64,000 nt of DNA, taken from Bacillus mycoides (lineage in GTDB: Bacteria > Bacillota > Bacilli > Bacillales > Bacillaceae_G). Numbering within the stretch: position 1 is the first letter of the stretch; every line of letters begins with the position of its first letter. Shown here one piece after another: positions 62,094 through 64,000 of this stretch. The DNA lies in NCBI RefSeq assembly GCF_018742245.1, contig NZ_CP036132.1, forward strand, positions 3,219,001-3,283,000. Reading direction: 5' to 3'. A program made the translations under genes and the position numbers. A model generated the notes under the pieces. The model saw only the letters and a program-made list of their open reading frames with translations, was not told the origin of the DNA and did no database searches.

Positions 62094-63026
62094 CTACGTC
62101 ATAATTTTCACAAAATCCTCAAGAAACTTTTTATAATGTAATGACCAACCAATTCTCACCCAATTTTTCAATGCTTTCGCTTCAGGCTGCGGGCGAAAAT
62201 CAGCGATACTTTCCCCTTTCGCAACTCCAATCGTATCAACATCAACACGGCGATACACGTAATCTAAAAGAGATGGATTTGCCGCTACCATCATCGTAAC
62301 TACATCGTGCACTGGACTCCCTGTTATTTTTGGATTCAGGTTTTTATAAGCTTTATAATAATAATTGAAAATCGGTTCTATTAATTTCTTGAAATTCGTT
62401 TTAGAATGTTTCGTAATGTATTTCACCATTTCCGGTGTAATAATCGCTTCTGAAGTAACGTTAAGCGGTATTAATGTCACATTTTTTGCATTTTGCATAA
62501 CTAATTGTGATGCAATTGGGTCTCCATGAAAATTTGCTTCCGCGACTGGAGTAACATTTCCAGGCATTAAAAAAGCACCGCCCATTATATAATATTCTTT
62601 CACATACTTCATCATCGGTTTCTCCAAAATAAATGCTGTCGCTAATGTTGTTGATCGACCAGCATCAACAATAATTAGTTCGCCCTTATATTTTTCAATG
62701 ATATCGAAAAATGCACAAAATGATTTTATATTTGGAGAAAAGGCTTTCGGAGGCTTAATTGGTCCTAAGCCATCTGCACCGTGAATCTCCGGATAATACG
62801 TCACAAAATCTCCGGATAAAGGAATTTTCGCACCATTAATAACAGGTATATCTTCTCGCCCTGCTAACTGTAATAAATATGCCGCATTACTCGTCGCCTT
62901 TTCTTGTGTTACATTCCCATATCCCGTTACTACTCCAACAATATCAATATCAGGATGCAACAATCCATACATAATTGCTAAAGAGTCATCAATTCCTGGG
63001 TCTCCTAAAAATAATATTTTTTTCAT
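62094..63026 (-). CDS. Inosine/uridine-preferring nucleoside hydrolase family protein, 310 aa
   Basis: It would hydrolyse the N-glycosidic bond of ribonucleosides. The N-terminal calcium site reads LGDPGIDDSLAI at residues 7-18, lacking the first aspartate of the usual DxDPGxDD. HGADGLGP, GGAFLMPGNVTPVAEANFHG (with the NFxxDP-like site) and SPVHDVVTMM carry the other conserved residues. The missing Asp could lower or change activity. ATG 63026 follows GAGTTGAGG. It may be co-transcribed with nothing; a terminator lies on each side. Confidence 0.85.
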   Translation of the reverse strand: MKKILFLGDPGIDDSLAIMYGLLHPDIDIVGVVTGYGNVTQEKATSNAAYLLQLAGREDIPVINGAKIPLSGDFVTYYPEIHGADGLGPIKPPKAFSPNIKSFCAFFDIIEKYKGELIIVDAGRSTTLATAFILEKPMMKYVKEYYIMGGAFLMPGNVTPVAEANFHGDPIASQLVMQNAKNVTLIPLNVTSEAIITPEMVKYITKHSKTNFKKLIEPIFNYYYKAYKNLNPKITGSPVHDVVTMMVAANPSLLDYVYRRVDVDTIGVAKGESIADFRPQPEAKALKNWVRIGWSLHYKKFLEDFVKIMT

Positions 63027-63112
63027 AGACCTCAACTCCATCCCATCAATTGTTATTACTTTATGAATGTATGGCGGAATACAGACTGAAAAAGAAAATT
63101 TTGTATAAACAA

Positions 63113-63155
63113 AAAACGTAGGAACTTCGCATTAGAAGTCCCTACGTTTTTCTAT
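63113..63155 (-). terminator. Terminator of the sodium:solute symporter gene
   Basis: AAAAACGTAGG with ACTTC pairs with GAAGT and CCTACGTTTTT around a small loop, just past the stop codon at 63160. Confidence 0.8.
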
Positions 63156-63159
63156 ATTT

Positions 63160-64000
63160 TTATGCTACTTTTTTCATCGTAAACATACTACCAATTATAT
63201 ACGCAATAAATGCAAAGCAAATCGGAAAAACAACTGTATGTATACCGAATGGATTAGGATAGCAAAGGTGAATAAACATATAGGAACCTACTCCAACTAA
63301 AATAGATGCGAGAGCTCCAGTTGCATTTCCCTTTTTCCAATATAACCCTAACACAATCGGCCAAATGAACGCTGCTTCTAAACCACCGAAAGAAAATAAA
63401 TTTAACCAAATTAAAAAATCTGGTGGTTTAATAGCCGCTGCATAAACAAGCAGTCCTACGATACCAGTAATCCACAGACTTCCTTTTTTTATCGTACTAG
63501 CCGCTGCATCTTTATTTATGTAGTTCACATATATATCTTTAATAATTGACGAACTTACAAGTAATAATAATGAGTTCACAGTAGACATTATCGCTGCCAT
63601 TGGTGCAGCTAAGAAAACTCCAGCTAACCAAGGTGGCAACACCTCCATCGCGAGTAGCGGCATTACTTTATCTGGTACCGTTATGCCTGGAAGGACTACT
63701 CTTGCAAACACACCTGTTAAATGCATACCAATCATAATTGTACCGACGACAACCGTTCCAATGATTAATGCTTGGTGCATAGCTTTTGAATTTTTATAAG
63801 ACATAGCACGCACACTAATTTGCGGTAATCCAACGACACCAATTCCAATTAAAATCCAAAATGATGTGACATATGATTTCGTTAAACTTCCATCCGCTCC
63901 GAACGGTGTTATTAAATTCGGATTAATTTGAATAAGTTCCTGCATAATCTTTTCAACTCCGCCACCAGCAATGACAGTAGCAATTAAAATGATTGTTGTT
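63160..64000 (-). CDS. panF: Sodium:solute symporter, PanF (pantothenate) type, 3' part
   Basis: The reverse strand is open to the right edge, giving about 279 residues of the C-terminal two thirds of a solute:sodium symporter. Seen are VVGLPQISVRAMSYKNSKAM, the helix-turn SYVTSFWILIGIGVVGLP, MAAIMSTVNSLLLLVSSSII, and six further hydrophobic helices. The sequence style fits sodium/pantothenate symporters (PanF, about 480 aa); the N-terminus is outside the window, so specificity cannot be fixed. A terminator follows at 63113-63155. Confidence 0.8.
   Translation of the reverse strand, partial: TTIILIATVIAGGGVEKIMQELIQINPNLITPFGADGSLTKSYVTSFWILIGIGVVGLPQISVRAMSYKNSKAMHQALIIGTVVVGTIMIGMHLTGVFARVVLPGITVPDKVMPLLAMEVLPPWLAGVFLAAPMAAIMSTVNSLLLLVSSSIIKDIYVNYINKDAAASTIKKGSLWITGIVGLLVYAAAIKPPDFLIWLNLFSFGGLEAAFIWPIVLGLYWKKGNATGALASILVGVGSYMFIHLCYPNPFGIHTVVFPICFAFIAYIIGSMFTMKKVA

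Overview
The window is low-GC chromosomal DNA with Bacillus-type ribosome binding sites, many TTG/GTG starts and dense Rho-independent terminators. It closely resembles the Bacillus cereus group (B. cereus / thuringiensis type). Group-typical content includes a three-gene cystine-type ABC transporter under a SAM riboswitch, a ColA-type collagenase, a Rap-Phr pair, a DUF11 giant protein, an NAT with a Cys-His-Glu triad and two copies of a bcr1-like repeat with TTTAT flanks. I see no tRNA, rRNA, CRISPR array or prophage.

Layout. 1-4.1 kb: two DinB-like proteins, a LysR regulator divergent from a quinone oxidoreductase, and a histidine phosphatase. 4.1-11.6 kb: a short MutS2-like protein coupled to a GNAT, a secreted alpha-amylase with promoter and cre site, arylamine N-acetyltransferase and oligoendopeptidase F. 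11.6-19.6 kb: the most unusual block, with three divergent agmatine-deiminase-family genes (two cytoplasmic, one lipoprotein), a lipoprotein amidohydrolase and a MerR/GyrI-type regulator, plus a psiE / small membrane peptide / bestrophin group. Three of these genes have MerR-type promoters (19-bp spacer with a dyad), so I infer a local MerR regulon acting on guanidino compounds at the cell surface and in the cytoplasm.

19.8-23.2 kb: a serine hydrolase, then a decayed stretch (interrupted small gene, MFS remnant, frameshifted gene, oxidoreductase remnant). 23.3-31.5 kb: SelO, Rap-Phr with an IS3-family element inserted in the loop of the operon terminator, PaiB, GrpB-family, DUF4260, GlcD-type and DUF2871 genes. 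31.7-41.1 kb: GNATs, collagenase, an MgtC remnant, CatE, an S-box-controlled amino-acid transporter and a VanW-family lipoprotein. 41.6-49.9 kb: a coat-like protein behind a sigma-K-like -10, DUF3900, a frameshifted left-handed beta-helix protein, a CatB-like acetyltransferase, an exonuclease, a cold-shock protein, a Fur-type flavodoxin operon, an acetate transporter, an ASCH/Nudix pair and a bcr1-like copy.

50-57.5 kb is one 7.5-kb gene for a 16-repeat DUF11 protein. The right end carries benzil reductase, a GNAT, a second argininosuccinate-lyase-like gene, a class-A-like serine hydrolase, a nucleoside hydrolase and the 3' part of a sodium:solute symporter. Most genes are single units closed by their own hairpin terminator. 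The tightest couplings are mutS2-GNAT, ASCH-Nudix, flavodoxin-BNR protein, the ABC transporter and rap-phr. All function calls are from reading the sequence; no database search was run.
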